This document shows, in pieces, positions 38,131 through 47,852 of a DNA stretch of 64,000 nt. The notes under the pieces were generated by a model, which saw nothing but the letters and a program-made list of their open reading frames with translations, searched no databases and had not been told where the DNA came from. Every line of letters begins with the position of its first letter. Position 1 is the stretch's first letter. A program made the position numbers and the translations under genes. The stretch comes from Arthrobacter sp. Edens01. GTDB taxonomy: Bacteria; Actinomycetota; Actinomycetes; Actinomycetales; Micrococcaceae. The stretch covers positions 327,664-391,663 of the forward strand of contig NZ_LKIU01000005.1 of assembly GCF_001307035.1 (NCBI RefSeq), given 5' to 3'.

Positions 38131-38788
38131 ACTGAGCGCGGTGAACGCCGGATTCAGCTACGGCGGCACGCCTGTCCTGCGCAACGTCACCATCAGCGTC
38201 CCGGCCGGAGGGCAGATCGGCCTCACGGGGCCCTCGGGCAGCGGCAAGACCACGCTGGCCCGTATCCTGGCCGGCCTCCTGCCGGCGGGGGAGGGAACGG
38301 TGACGTGCAACGGACAACCGGTGCAGCGGCCCTGGAAACAGAAAGGACACGGCTGCGGCATCGCGATGCTCTTTCAGTCTCCGCGGGCCTCCTGCAGTCC
38401 CAGGCTGACGCTGCGGCAGATCATCGCGGAAGGGGCAGGGCGAACAAGCCGGGGCGGGAGGGCACGCCGCGTCGAGCAACTCGCCGCGCAGGTGCAGCTG
38501 ACCCCGGACCTGTTGGACAGGTACCCCAGCGAGGTTTCCGATGGACAGCTCCAGCGGGCGTGCCTGGCGCGGTCACTGGCGGCAGAGCCCGGTTATCTGA
38601 TCTGCGACGAAGCGACCGCAATGCTGGACGCCGCCACCACTGCGTCGCTGGTTCGCGTCATCAGCAGCGAGGTTGAGTCCCGCGGCATGGGGGTCCTGGC
38701 CCTGAGCCATGACCGTCCGCTCCTTGAGGCGTGGTGCACTTCCGTTACCAGCCTGGCGGCGCTGTCTGCTGCTTCCGGGGAACGATGA
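38120..38788 (+). CDS. ABC transporter ATP-binding protein, DppF/NikE type
   Basis: A 222-residue ATPase with Walker A GPSGSGKTT (about residue 37), a Q-loop in MLFQSPRAS, a signature that reads VSDGQLQRA in place of LSGGQ, Walker B LICDEATAMLD and switch His in LSHD. It is shorter than typical DppF because it lacks the C-terminal extension. The Asp in the signature is a modest deviation seen in NikE-like subunits. Last gene of the importer operon. Confidence 0.9.
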   Translation: MPAELSAVNAGFSYGGTPVLRNVTISVPAGGQIGLTGPSGSGKTTLARILAGLLPAGEGTVTCNGQPVQRPWKQKGHGCGIAMLFQSPRASCSPRLTLRQIIAEGAGRTSRGGRARRVEQLAAQVQLTPDLLDRYPSEVSDGQLQRACLARSLAAEPGYLICDEATAMLDAATTASLVRVISSEVESRGMGVLALSHDRPLLEAWCTSVTSLAALSAASGER

Positions 38789-38823
38789 GCTACAGGGGCA
38801 TCCCGGCCCCGCGGGCCACCGGC

Positions 38824-39072
38824 TTAGTAAGCGCCGGTCCAGGACGGCACGGCGGTTTTTGAATCCACCGTGATCTTGTCCCGGTCCATCACAATGACGT
38901 GGCCTTTCCAGTAGTGGAAGTTGTCCACCACGGCGTCTTCCATGACCTGGACAATGACGCCCATCTTGCTGCAGTCGCAGCGTGAAGCTCCCATGACCCG
39001 CAGCCGCACGGAACTGATGCCCTTCTCGCAGCGCACAATCATTCCCGGCGCGAGCCTGATTTCATTCTGCAT
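38824..39072 (-). CDS. Small hypothetical protein
   Basis: ATG 39072 (preceded by GGGGGTAGG) gives 82 residues; an upstream ATG at 39108 adds 12 residues. The protein begins MQNEIRLAPGMIVRCEKG and looks like a small beta-rich domain: alternating hydrophobic strands, three cysteines (one CDC pair) and a closing VDSKTAVPSWTGAY. No membrane segment or signal. I do not recognise the family. Convergent with the ABC operon, 35 bp apart. Confidence 0.55.
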   Translation of the reverse strand: MQNEIRLAPGMIVRCEKGISSVRLRVMGASRCDCSKMGVIVQVMEDAVVDNFHYWKGHVIVMDRDKITVDSKTAVPSWTGAY

Positions 39073-39386
39073 GCCTACCCCCAGTGCTAGACCTTCGTTC
39101 CGGAACAAGCTGGAACGGTGCTGTGAGAATAGCGCTCAAATGCTTCCGGCGGGGGTGGGGATCAAAGCCGATTCAGGCTTAGGAAAAGAATTGTGGATTC
39201 CTTGAGCAGGAGTTGAGCCAAACTTGAGCCTTCGCCCCAAATTCCCCTCCCGGAACAGGCGTCACGCCCCACAGCCGGAGGATTAAGCCCTGAGGAAAGC
39301 GCGCTCTGCAGGTGCAGGTTTTCGTGGGTCCCGCGCGGATAATTGATGGAACTCAGCGAGATCCATGGACACCGGGAGGACGCACC
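39073..39386. promoter_or_regulatory. Divergent intergenic region with helically phased TTGAG repeats
   Basis: This 314-bp gap separates the leftward small protein gene from the rightward DksA/TraR-type gene. Three TTGAG copies at 39202, 39213 and 39224 have an exact 11-bp period, one helical turn, a spacing typical of response-regulator direct repeats. A GGATAATTGATGG stretch near 39336-39348 could be a -10 region for the DksA-like gene. No RNA gene or further reading frame is convincing. Confidence 0.4.
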
Positions 39387-39833
39387 ATGCCACGTAAAGT
39401 CACAGCGGCATCGCGCAAACTGGCACCAGCGGTCACCACGCGTGTCCAGGAACCGAAGCCCCAAACGCCCAAAGACCTGGACACCGCCCGCTTCGCTGCC
39501 ATCATCGACGATCACATCGATTCTGCCCGCGCCAAGATAGACACAGTCCTGGCGGACATTAGGGAAGTCACCGCCGCAGCGAAGGACACCCCGGCGGATG
39601 ACGAGCACGATCCCGAAGGCACCACGGTCTCCGTGGAGCGGGCTAACGAAGTCTCCATGCTGGCCGCACTGGAAGCGTCACTCGTTGAGCTTCTCGACGC
39701 GCGGGTGCGGCTGGACGACGGTGCGTACGGTATCTGCGAACGCTGCGGGGAACCGATCCCTGAAGCCCGCCTGGAAATCCGGCCCGAGGCCCGCTTCTGC
39801 GTAGCCTGTGCAGCCGCTGCCAGGCGTCGCTGA
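39387..39833 (+). CDS. DksA/TraR-type zinc-finger protein
   Basis: ATG 39387, eight bases after GGGAGG, gives 148 residues. A basic N-terminal region precedes a helical coiled-coil stretch (about 50-110) and a C-terminal four-Cys finger CERCG ... FCVAC (about 117-142), with PEARLEIRPEA between. This is the TraR/DksA C4 finger architecture. Actinobacteria commonly carry several such proteins; RNA polymerase binding through the secondary channel is the family model, not shown here. Confidence 0.87.
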   Translation: MPRKVTAASRKLAPAVTTRVQEPKPQTPKDLDTARFAAIIDDHIDSARAKIDTVLADIREVTAAAKDTPADDEHDPEGTTVSVERANEVSMLAALEASLVELLDARVRLDDGAYGICERCGEPIPEARLEIRPEARFCVACAAAARRR

Positions 39834-39954
39834 CCGCTCGGGATCCAGCCACCGGCGAGGATGTGCCGACCGTCACCACCGGCGGGGAAGGTGCTCCTGC
39901 GGCAGATAGAATCTACCGTGGAAATCAACCACCACGTAAGGATTCGTAACACCA

Positions 39955-40449
39955 ATGAGCATTACCGTCCGGCGGGCAACACCGGCAGACTATGAAGACA
40001 TCCGCCGGATCACCCGTGAGGCGTACCTCAAAGCAGGGTTCATTGAGGCCGACAATCCCTACGTCCAGGAACTTGAAAACGTAGAGCACCGCGACGAGCA
40101 CGCCGAACTCTGGGTCGCCGAGAAGGACGGAGTCGTGGCGGGCTCGGCGGCGGTCACCTTTGCAGGCCAGCCGTACACGGACATCGCGGTCGAAGGTGAG
40201 CTGGAGTTCCGTATGCTCGCCGTTGATCCCGCCGTGCAGCGCGGGGGAGTTGGCCGTGCACTGGTTAATGCGATCGTTGAGCACGCCCGCAGCCTGGAGG
40301 GAATCCATGCCGTTTCCCTGACCAGCATGACCAGCATGCTCGGTGCCCACAGCATGTACCTCTCCCTCGGGTTCGAACGCGTGCCCGAGAGGGACTGGAC
40401 GGTTCCCGGCGAGGACTACATCCTCTGGGTATTCCGGCTGGAACTGTAG
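39955..40449 (+). CDS. GNAT-family N-acetyltransferase
   Basis: A 164-residue acetyltransferase. Motif A is ELEFRMLAVDPAVQRGGVGRALV (acetyl-CoA loop QRGGVGRAL near residue 100), and the C-terminal motif SMYLSLGFERVPE is typical. A complete single GNAT domain with no extension. Substrate cannot be read from the sequence. It stands alone 121 bp after the DksA-like gene and 166 bp before gatC. Confidence 0.92.
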   Translation: MSITVRRATPADYEDIRRITREAYLKAGFIEADNPYVQELENVEHRDEHAELWVAEKDGVVAGSAAVTFAGQPYTDIAVEGELEFRMLAVDPAVQRGGVGRALVNAIVEHARSLEGIHAVSLTSMTSMLGAHSMYLSLGFERVPERDWTVPGEDYILWVFRLEL

Positions 40450-40615
40450 CTGCCCGACGCGCCGTGGCACCGGCGTCGCGCGCTGCTCTGCGGTTTGCCC
40501 GAAAGCAGCACTGCCGCCGTGTGCCCGGCCCACCAGAACCGGGGGCCCAAACGCCGTAGACTGGTACGGATACCGGCGTACGCCGAAAATACTGCATAAG
40601 ACGCATGGGAGACTC

Positions 40616-40912
40616 ATGTCTGAGATCAATCGTGAGGCTGTGGCGCATCTGGCGCGGCTGGCCCACATTGAGATGACCGATGACGAGCTGGATAAAATGG
40701 CCGGCGAGCTTGATGTCATCGTGGATTCGATCAAATCCGTAAGCGAAGTTGCCGGCGAGGACATCCCGGCCACCTCCCACCCGATCCCGCTGGTGAACGT
40801 GTTCCGCGAGGACGTTGTGGGGCAGACGCTGACCAACGAGCAGGCCCTGTCCGGCGCCCCGGACAACGCCGAAGGCCGCTTCAAGGTCCCTGCCATCCTG
40901 GATGAGGAGTAA
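40616..40912 (+). CDS. gatC: Asp-tRNA(Asn)/Glu-tRNA(Gln) amidotransferase subunit GatC
   Basis: ATG 40616 gives 98 residues, normal for GatC. It starts [20 protein letters not shown] and ends with the conserved segment [10 protein letters not shown] ... [11 protein letters not shown]. It is the small stabilising subunit that bridges GatA and GatB. Eight bases separate it from gatA, forming the gatCAB operon. Confidence 0.96.
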   Translation: MSEINREAVAHLARLAHIEMTDDELDKMAGELDVIVDSIKSVSEVAGEDIPATSHPIPLVNVFREDVVGQTLTNEQALSGAPDNAEGRFKVPAILDEE

Positions 40913-40920
40913 AGACTTCC

Positions 40921-42423
40921 ATGAGTGAATTGATTACCTCTCCCGCTGCCGTCCTGGCAGACAAGCTCGCCTCCCGCGAGGTCTCCGCAGTCGAGGTCAC
41001 CCAGGCCCACCTGGACCGGATCGCTGAAGTCGACGGCGAGATCAACGCGTTCCTGCACGTCAACACCGATGAGGCGCTGGAAGTTGCCGCCGGTGTGGAC
41101 AAGGCACGTGCCGCCGGTGAAGAACTGCACACCCTGGCCGGCGTTCCGATTGCCATCAAGGACCTGATCGTCACGGTCGGCCAGCCCACCACGGCGGGTT
41201 CGAAGATGCTCGAGGGCTGGATGAGCCCGTACGACGCAACGGTGATCTCCCGGATCCGTGCCGCCCGCATGCCGATGCTTGGAAAGACCAACCTGGATGA
41301 GTTCGCCATGGGCTCCTCCACTGAGCACTCCGCCTACGGTCCCACCCGCAACCCGTGGGACCTGGACCGCATTCCCGGCGGCTCCGGCGGCGGTTCGGCA
41401 GCAGCCGTTGCCGCTTTCGAAGCACCGCTGGCCCTCGGTACGGACACCGGCGGTTCAATCCGCCAGCCGGCATCCGTCACCGGTTCCGTGGGTGTGAAGC
41501 CCACCTACGGCGGGGTCTCCCGCTACGGTGCGATCGCCATGGCCTCCTCGCTGGACCAAATCGGCCCGGTCTCCCGGACTGTGCTGGACGCTGCCCTGCT
41601 GCAGGAAGTCATCGGCGGACACGACCCGCGTGACTCCACTTCCCTGACCGATCCCGTTGGAAACCTGGCGGAAGCTGCCCGCAACGGCAGTGTGGCCGGG
41701 ATGCGCATCGGCGTTATCAAGGAACTGCAGGGCGAGGGTTACCAGCCCGGTGTACAGGCGCGCTTCAACGAGTCCCTGGAGCTGCTGAAGGACGCCGGAG
41801 CGGAGATCGTTGAGGTTTCCTGCCCCAACTTCAAGTACGCCCTGGGTGCCTACTACCTGATCATGCCTTCGGAGGCCTCCTCCAACCTGGCGAAGTACGA
41901 CGGCGTCCGCTATGGCATGCGCCGCCTGCCCGCCGACCCGCCGCTCACCATTGAGCGCGTTATGGGCGCCACCCGCGCCGCCGGTTTCGGCGACGAGGTC
42001 AAGCGCCGCATCATCCTGGGCACCTACGCCCTCTCCGCCGGCTACTACGACGCCTACTACGGCTCGGCCCAGAAGGTCCGCACCCTGATCCAGCGCGACT
42101 TCAACGCCGCGTTTGCGCAGGCTGACGTGCTCATCTCCCCGACCTCGCCGAACACCGCGTTCAAGCTCGGCGAAAAGCTGGATGATCCGCTGGCCATGTA
42201 CCTGAACGACGTCGCCACCATTCCGGCCAACATGGCCGGCGTTCCCGGCATCTCCATCCCCGGCGGCCTGGCCGACGGTCTGCCGGTTGGCATCCAGTTC
42301 CTGGCACCCGCCCGTGAAGACGTGCGCCTCTACCGTGCCGGTGCGGCACTTGAAGGCCTGCTGGAGCAGAAGTGGGGCGGCCCGCTGCTGGCCTCGGCAC
42401 CCGTACTCGGAGGAGTGAAGTAA
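40921..42423 (+). CDS. gatA: Asp-tRNA(Asn)/Glu-tRNA(Gln) amidotransferase subunit GatA
   Basis: A 500-residue amidase-signature enzyme that releases ammonia from glutamine for transamidation of mischarged Glu-tRNA(Gln) or Asp-tRNA(Asn). The Lys-cisSer-Ser triad is intact: Lys80 in IAIKDL, Ser155 in GGSGGGSA and nucleophile Ser179 in GGSIRQPA. Length is standard. Its stop overlaps the gatB start as TAATG, ensuring coupled synthesis. Confidence 0.98.
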   Translation: MSELITSPAAVLADKLASREVSAVEVTQAHLDRIAEVDGEINAFLHVNTDEALEVAAGVDKARAAGEELHTLAGVPIAIKDLIVTVGQPTTAGSKMLEGWMSPYDATVISRIRAARMPMLGKTNLDEFAMGSSTEHSAYGPTRNPWDLDRIPGGSGGGSAAAVAAFEAPLALGTDTGGSIRQPASVTGSVGVKPTYGGVSRYGAIAMASSLDQIGPVSRTVLDAALLQEVIGGHDPRDSTSLTDPVGNLAEAARNGSVAGMRIGVIKELQGEGYQPGVQARFNESLELLKDAGAEIVEVSCPNFKYALGAYYLIMPSEASSNLAKYDGVRYGMRRLPADPPLTIERVMGATRAAGFGDEVKRRIILGTYALSAGYYDAYYGSAQKVRTLIQRDFNAAFAQADVLISPTSPNTAFKLGEKLDDPLAMYLNDVATIPANMAGVPGISIPGGLADGLPVGIQFLAPAREDVRLYRAGAALEGLLEQKWGGPLLASAPVLGGVK

Positions 42424-43940
42424 TGTCCGTGCACACCATGGAAGAAACCGTGCCTTTTGACGAGGCCATGGAGAAGTACGATCCGGTACTCGGGTTCGAG
42501 GTCCACGTGGAGCTCAACACCAAGACCAAGATGTTCTCCGACGCCCCGAACGAGTTCGGTGATGTGCCGAACACCAACGTCACCCCCGTGGACCTTGGCC
42601 TGCCCGGCGTGCTGCCGGTGGTCAACAAGAAGGCAGTGGAGTACTCGATCCTGATTGGCCTGGCGCTGAACTGCAAGATCGCCGAATCCTGCACCTTTGC
42701 CCGGAAGCAGTACTTCTACCCGGATACCCCCAAGAACTTCCAGACCTCCCAGTACGAAGACCCCATTGCGTACGACGGCTGGCTGGACGTTGAGCTGGAG
42801 GACGGAACCGTGTTCCGCGTCGAGATCGAACGCGCGCACATGGAAGAGGACGCCGGAAAGCTCACCCACATGGGCGGCGCTGCCGGACGCATCCAGGGCG
42901 CCGACTTCTCCCTGGTGGACTACAACCGAGCCGGTGTTCCGCTGGTGGAAATCGTCACCAAGCCGATCGAGGGCGCCGGTTCCCGCGCACCCGAGCTCGC
43001 CAAGGCCTACGTGGCAGCCATCCGGGAAATCGTGAAGAACCTCGGTGTCTCCGACGCCAAGATGGAACGCGGCAACGTCCGCTGTGATGCCAACGTCTCG
43101 CTGCGCCCGCACGGCCAGGAAAAGTTCGGCACCCGCTCCGAGACCAAGAACGTGAACTCGCTGCGCGCAGTCGAACGCGCCGTCCGCTTCGAAATCCAGC
43201 GGCATGCTGCCGTGCTGGACTCCGGTGAGAAGGTTGTCCAGGAAACCCGTCACTGGCACGAGGACACGCGGTCCACCACTTCGGGCCGGCCCAAGTCCGA
43301 CGCCGATGACTACCGGTACTTCCCGGAACCCGATCTGCTGCCCGTGGTCACCACCGAAGAGTGGATCGAGGAGCTGCGCTCCCGCCTGCCCGAGCCGCCG
43401 GCCGAGCGCCGCAAGCGGCTCAAGGCCGACTGGGGATACTCCGATGCCGAGTTCCGCGATGTGGTCAACGCCGGCGTCATGGAAGCCATCGAGGAGACTA
43501 TCGCAGCCGGTGCCTCCGCCCAGGTGGCACGCAAGTGGTGGATGGGTGAAGTTGCCCGCCGCGCCAAGGAAGCCGAAGTGGATCCGGTGGATACCGGCGT
43601 CACCCCGGAACTGATCGTTGAACTGGACCGCCTGGTCCAGGCCGGCAAGATCAATGACAAGCTGGCCCGCCAGGTGCTCGACGGCGTGCTCGCCGGCGAA
43701 GGCACTCCGGAGGAAGTCATTGAGAAGCGCGGTCTCGCCGTCGTTTCCGACGACGGTGCCCTGCTCGAAGCCATCGATGCCGCCCTGGCAGCAGCGCCGG
43801 ATGTCGCGGACAAGATCCGCGGCGGCAAGATCCAGGCTGTGGGCGCGATCGTCGGCGGCGTTATGAAGGCAACCCGCGGACAGGCCGACGCCGGCCGCGT
43901 TCGTGAGCTGATCCTGGAACGTCTGGGCGTCTCCGCCTAA
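42423..43940 (+). CDS. gatB: Asp-tRNA(Asn)/Glu-tRNA(Gln) amidotransferase subunit GatB
   Basis: ATG 42423 overlaps the gatA stop and gives 505 residues. The conserved start of the catalytic cradle GFEVHVELNTKTKMF, the metal/tRNA segments YFYPDTPKNFQ and AHMEEDAGK, PLVEIVTKP, and the C-terminal YqeY-like helical domain (DVADKIRGGKIQAVGAIVGG) are present. It activates the Glu/Asp side chain on tRNA and receives ammonia from GatA. Last gene of the operon; 122 bp with weak GC-rich inverted repeats follow. Confidence 0.98.
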   Translation: MSVHTMEETVPFDEAMEKYDPVLGFEVHVELNTKTKMFSDAPNEFGDVPNTNVTPVDLGLPGVLPVVNKKAVEYSILIGLALNCKIAESCTFARKQYFYPDTPKNFQTSQYEDPIAYDGWLDVELEDGTVFRVEIERAHMEEDAGKLTHMGGAAGRIQGADFSLVDYNRAGVPLVEIVTKPIEGAGSRAPELAKAYVAAIREIVKNLGVSDAKMERGNVRCDANVSLRPHGQEKFGTRSETKNVNSLRAVERAVRFEIQRHAAVLDSGEKVVQETRHWHEDTRSTTSGRPKSDADDYRYFPEPDLLPVVTTEEWIEELRSRLPEPPAERRKRLKADWGYSDAEFRDVVNAGVMEAIEETIAAGASAQVARKWWMGEVARRAKEAEVDPVDTGVTPELIVELDRLVQAGKINDKLARQVLDGVLAGEGTPEEVIEKRGLAVVSDDGALLEAIDAALAAAPDVADKIRGGKIQAVGAIVGGVMKATRGQADAGRVRELILERLGVSA

Positions 43941-44062
43941 CGCTCTCCACCGTGCCGGCCCCGGCCCGGTGCTGACGGCCCATGCGGCCTGATGCACCGG
44001 AACGGGGCCGCCCGGCGTTAATACCCCTCCCGGAACCCACGGCACCGGGGTAGGGTGCTGGC

Positions 44063-44959
44063 ATGCCCGGCGTTCCGTCCCAGCTCAGGGTGGATGCGGG
44101 CCTGGTGCGCGGCCTGCTGCAGAACCAGCAGCCGCACCTGGCCGACCTCCCTCTCCTTGAGGTGGGCGACGGATGGGTCAACCACGTTTTCAGGCTGGGC
44201 GGGGAGCACGCCGTGCGCCTGCCCCGGCGGGAAGACGCCGCCGCCCTGATGGCCAAGGAGCAGCAGTGGCTGCCTGCGCTGACCGCCGGACTGCAGACGG
44301 ACACCTCAACCCCGGTCTACGCGGGTGTGCCGGAGGAGTCTTATCCCTATCCATGGACCGTCAGCGCCTGGTTCGATGGCCTGGACGTCTCCCTGCAGCC
44401 GCGGGACCGCAACGAATCCCTGGCCAGACCGCTCGCAGAGTTCCTGAATGCCTTTCACCGGCCGGCACCCCAGGATTACCCGCGCAACCCGGTGGTTGGC
44501 GGGCCACTCCTGTCGAGGGACGAAGCGGTCCAGGAGCGCCTTCACGCCGGGATGGTCCCGCGTGCCGCCCGCATCGGGGAACTGTGGGCTGAAGCAGTGC
44601 AGCTGCCGGGCTGGAATTCGGTGCCGCTCTGGCTGCATGGGGACCTGCACCCCGCCAACCTGATCGCCAGGGACGGAACGCTCCAGGCCATCATCGATTT
44701 CGGGGATCTCACCGCAGGGGACCCGGCAGCAGACCTTGCCGCTGCCTGGCTGGTTTTTGACGCGGCAGGGAGGCGGTCCTTCCGCAGTGCACTGGGAACG
44801 CAGTACGACGGCGATCCCTTCGTCTGGCTGCGGGCCCGCGGTTGGGCGCTGTGCGTGGCTTCGAACCTGCTGGCCGGTGCTCAGCGCCATCCGGGCCTGT
44901 ACCTGGTGGGATCGGAGACTCTCATGGAGATCCTTACCGACGATCTCTCCTGGCTGTAG
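44063..44959 (+). CDS. Aminoglycoside phosphotransferase (APH)-family kinase
   Basis: A 298-residue kinase-fold protein. Catalytic loop LHGDLHPANLI (about residues 193-203) and metal-binding IDFGDLTAGDPAADLA (about 211-226) are intact, and the N-lobe has VNHVFRLGGEHAVRLPRR. APH-family members phosphorylate diverse small molecules; there is no evidence that this one confers drug resistance. ATG 44063 lies behind GGTAGGGTG. The following PP2C-like gene begins 20 bp later. Confidence 0.88.
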   Translation: MPGVPSQLRVDAGLVRGLLQNQQPHLADLPLLEVGDGWVNHVFRLGGEHAVRLPRREDAAALMAKEQQWLPALTAGLQTDTSTPVYAGVPEESYPYPWTVSAWFDGLDVSLQPRDRNESLARPLAEFLNAFHRPAPQDYPRNPVVGGPLLSRDEAVQERLHAGMVPRAARIGELWAEAVQLPGWNSVPLWLHGDLHPANLIARDGTLQAIIDFGDLTAGDPAADLAAAWLVFDAAGRRSFRSALGTQYDGDPFVWLRARGWALCVASNLLAGAQRHPGLYLVGSETLMEILTDDLSWL

Positions 44960-44979
44960 GGGCCGTGCCAGAATGAGCT

Positions 44980-45780
44980 ATGCCCATCTCCTGGAGACAC
45001 TCCGTCCGCGTCCAGACTGAAGGCGACGGGCACGTCACAGAGGACAGCTGCGGGTTTTCAGCATCGAGTGCCTGGGTGATCGACGGCGCTACCTCGCTGC
45101 TTCCGGAGCTGGACCTGCCCGGGGCGTCCAATCCTTCCTGGTATGCGCGGACACTGGACCTGCTGTTGGCGGAGAGCGCCGTAGCGGTGACTGGCCCGGC
45201 AGACACTGGTTCGGCAGCCGGCGGTGTGCTGGCCGAAGCACTCCGCAGGGTGGATAGGGTGGCAGAGGAACAGGCCGGCAGCGAACGCACCCGTTTTCCC
45301 AGCGCTGCCCTGGCCCTGGCACAGCTCACCGGGAACGGAGTTGAAGTGCTGGTACTAGCGGACTGCCATGTGGCGGTGGAACTGGAGGATACATCCGTGG
45401 TGCATGTGACGAGTGAACCTGCAGACCTTCGGGTCCACCGCGAACGCCCGGCCGATCCGGACCAGGCGCGGGAACTTCTGCGCCGCGACCGGGAGCTGCG
45501 CAACACCCCGGGAAGGCTGTGGGTGGCCCGGCGTGAACCGGAAGCGGTACAGCACGCCCATTTGGTGCGGCTGCCTGCGCCGCGCCGGGTGGTGCTGGCA
45601 TCCGACGGCGCGTGGCGTGCTGTGGACCTGGGCCTGGTGGACAGTCCCTGCAGCTTCCTCCGGGCCGCCTCGACTCCCCTCGGTGCGCAGCAGCTGCTGC
45701 TTGAACTGCGCGAGCGGCAGGCGGCAGTAGGGGAAAAAGCCGACGACGCCACCATCCTGACGGTGGTGCCCGGTGCATAA
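44980..45780 (+). CDS. PP2C-like phosphatase domain protein
   Basis: A 266-residue protein with degenerate PP2C landmarks: EDSCG near residue 21, WVIDGATS near 32, LADCHVAVE near 126, VLASDGAWR near 206 and DDATILTV at the end. The two acidic metal-binding Asp positions (in VIDGA and DDAT) are kept, while the usual GDSR motif reads ADCH. It could be an active phosphatase of a divergent subgroup. The next gene starts inside its last codons (GTG 45773). Confidence 0.75.
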   Translation: MPISWRHSVRVQTEGDGHVTEDSCGFSASSAWVIDGATSLLPELDLPGASNPSWYARTLDLLLAESAVAVTGPADTGSAAGGVLAEALRRVDRVAEEQAGSERTRFPSAALALAQLTGNGVEVLVLADCHVAVELEDTSVVHVTSEPADLRVHRERPADPDQARELLRRDRELRNTPGRLWVARREPEAVQHAHLVRLPAPRRVVLASDGAWRAVDLGLVDSPCSFLRAASTPLGAQQLLLELRERQAAVGEKADDATILTVVPGA

Positions 45781-46858
45781 GGCCAAAACTCCGGTCCTTG
45801 TTATTGGCGGAGGCATAGCCGGGCTGTCCCTCGCCTCCCGCATCGCCGGGGACACCGGCGTCGTACTCCTTGAAGCCGAGAATGAACTCGGTTACCACAC
45901 CTCATCACGCTCCGCGCGGCAGCTCATTCCCAGCTACGGGCCGCCGGCTGTGCAGGACCTGACCGTGAGAACGCTGGCCCTGATCCGTGAACTCGAGGCA
46001 GACCTTCCCGAACCGATCCTGGTACCGCGGGCCTTTATGCTTGTGGGCACCGAAGAAGACGTGCGTGACCGTGCCAGCGGGCACATGCACCCCGTGACCA
46101 TCGCGGAGGCAGCGGCACTTGCTCCGGAACTGGGCACCGGAACCTTCGAAGCCGCAGGACTGGACACCACCTCTGTCTCCTGCAACACCGACATCCTGCT
46201 GGACTGGCACCGCGCGCGGATCGAATCCTCCGGCGGACGCATCCTCACGGGACGCCGCGTGGACTCTGCCAGCCGGACCGGTGACGGTCTGTGGACCGTC
46301 ACCGCGGGCGGAGAGTCCTTCACGGCAGAAGTAGTGGTGAATGCTGCAGGAGCCTGGGCCGACCCGGTCGCCGCGCTCTTCGGCGTCCGTGAACGCGGGC
46401 TGCAGCCCTACCGCCGGACAGCAGCAATTGTGGAGGCAGGCAACCCGCCTGCCGCAGACGGTCCGATGGTCGCCAGCGCGGAAGACACCTTCTATTACCG
46501 GCCGGACCTCGAGGGAGTGCTGATCTCGCCGTCCGAAGCCGTACCCAGTCCCGCTGAGGACGCCCGGCACCGGCCCGAGGACATTGCCGAGCTCATCTCC
46601 CTGGTCAATACCCTGACCGGCCTGGAGCTTGGACGCACCGTCCGGGCCTGGACCGGGCTGCGGACTGAGGCAGCGGACGGACTGCCCGTTGTGGGGTTCG
46701 ACGACGCCGTTCCCGGGTTTTACTGGCTCGCCGGGCAGGGTGGCTACGGCTTCCAAACCTCTTCGGGAATTGCTGAATTTGCCGCTGCCCAGCTGCTCGG
46801 CCGGGACCCGGTTTTGGACGTCTCCGGGGCCCTTTCTCCAGCCCGTACGGGACTGTGA
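45773..46858 (+). CDS. FAD-dependent oxidoreductase (DadA/glycine-oxidase-like)
   Basis: A 361-residue flavoprotein starting GTG 45773, overlapping the previous gene by 8 bp. The Rossmann dinucleotide motif VIGGGIAGLSLASRIA lies at about residues 9-24, followed by an acidic residue in LLEAE. A central substrate domain and the C-terminal FAD-contact segment GYGFQTSSGIAEFAA are visible, as is VVNAAGAWAD. This is the D-amino-acid dehydrogenase/glycine oxidase/sarcosine oxidase fold; the specific substrate is unknown. Confidence 0.88.
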   Translation: MHKAKTPVLVIGGGIAGLSLASRIAGDTGVVLLEAENELGYHTSSRSARQLIPSYGPPAVQDLTVRTLALIRELEADLPEPILVPRAFMLVGTEEDVRDRASGHMHPVTIAEAAALAPELGTGTFEAAGLDTTSVSCNTDILLDWHRARIESSGGRILTGRRVDSASRTGDGLWTVTAGGESFTAEVVVNAAGAWADPVAALFGVRERGLQPYRRTAAIVEAGNPPAADGPMVASAEDTFYYRPDLEGVLISPSEAVPSPAEDARHRPEDIAELISLVNTLTGLELGRTVRAWTGLRTEAADGLPVVGFDDAVPGFYWLAGQGGYGFQTSSGIAEFAAAQLLGRDPVLDVSGALSPARTGL

Positions 46859-47010
46859 CGAAAATCTCATCTTAACGGTGTAACGAATCGGTGAAACGGC
46901 CTGTGAATGGTCAAAGCAGGACGCACCTAAACCTAGAGTTGTAGGGCAGGGCGGCTCCGGCCATTTTCCCATTCCAGCCCTGCTGTTTGTGCTTTTGAGA
47001 GGTTTCGTCA

Positions 47011-47754
47011 GTGCCAGAAATATTGCCGCCGCAGTTCGCCGGTGTGCAGCAGCGTCCCTTCTACGTCAAAGCCCGTTCCGTGATCACCGCCGTGAGCGTC
47101 GTGTGGCTGGTCCTGGCGGTCGCTGGCTATGGTTCGTTTTCCGGCGGCACGACTTCCCTGGCCCTGTCCCTTGCCCTGATGTACGGCACCGGCGTGGCCA
47201 TCCTGGTGGTCGCTTCAGCCCTGTACCGGCTGGTGAAGCGCTCCGCTGTCCGCCGGACCGAAAATGCCCCGCAGGACCACGCCGCCGCTGTCTTCGTGGA
47301 CGCAACGCGGTTCGCGGCAGAAGAACTGAAGTTTGCGCTGGCCCCGTCCTGGTCCGGCAGCCGTCCGGCATCAGCCTGGCCGGCGGCGGTGCCGGCCACT
47401 GCCGGACTGGACTCTGCTGCTCAGCAGGAGTCCGCTCCGGCTGCGCACAAGCCCCTCAGCAAGCCCGATGTGAGCCGTCCGGCCGCCAAGGCAGCACCCG
47501 TTCAGGCCAAGACGGTCAAGCCAGGCGTGAGCCAGCAGGATGGCAAGGCTGCGTCCGTTGAGGCAAAGGCAAACAAGCCGGCCGCCGGCCGTCCGCAAGC
47601 CGGCCATCCGACCGTGAGCAAATCTGTGGTGAACAAGAAGGCAGCTGCCAAAAAGAAAAAGGGCAGCAAGCCGCGCCAGATCAAGCCGGGGACTGGTGTC
47701 CACCACCAGCGGCCGGCCAAGCAGGCGGAGTCTGGACTGAAGCGGGCGGCTTAG
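47011..47754 (+). CDS. Membrane protein with long basic Ala/Lys/Pro-rich tail
   Basis: GTG 47011 with GAGAGG upstream gives 247 residues. Two membrane helices (about residues 25-47 and 52-76) are followed by a short segment, then a low-complexity tail from about 130 rich in Lys, Ala and Pro, ending in KKAAAKKKKGSKPRQIKPG. Such a tail resembles histone H1-like or nucleic-acid-binding actinobacterial tails and is predicted to face the cytoplasm. No family is recognised. The 152-bp upstream gap holds no other feature I can support. Confidence 0.6.
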   Translation: MPEILPPQFAGVQQRPFYVKARSVITAVSVVWLVLAVAGYGSFSGGTTSLALSLALMYGTGVAILVVASALYRLVKRSAVRRTENAPQDHAAAVFVDATRFAAEELKFALAPSWSGSRPASAWPAAVPATAGLDSAAQQESAPAAHKPLSKPDVSRPAAKAAPVQAKTVKPGVSQQDGKAASVEAKANKPAAGRPQAGHPTVSKSVVNKKAAAKKKKGSKPRQIKPGTGVHHQRPAKQAESGLKRAA

Positions 47755-47852
47755 CCGGTCTCACTCTCAGGGAGTTGCCAGCTTGCTGACAGGAGCTTTC
47801 CAGACCGCTGTCCTAACGTAGTTAGTACCTCATAAGGGTGCGAGTGATGAAT

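Noticed and set aside
44063-44959. Aminoglycoside resistance gene.
   Set aside because: Only the generic APH-fold kinase motifs are visible; such proteins usually act on other metabolites.
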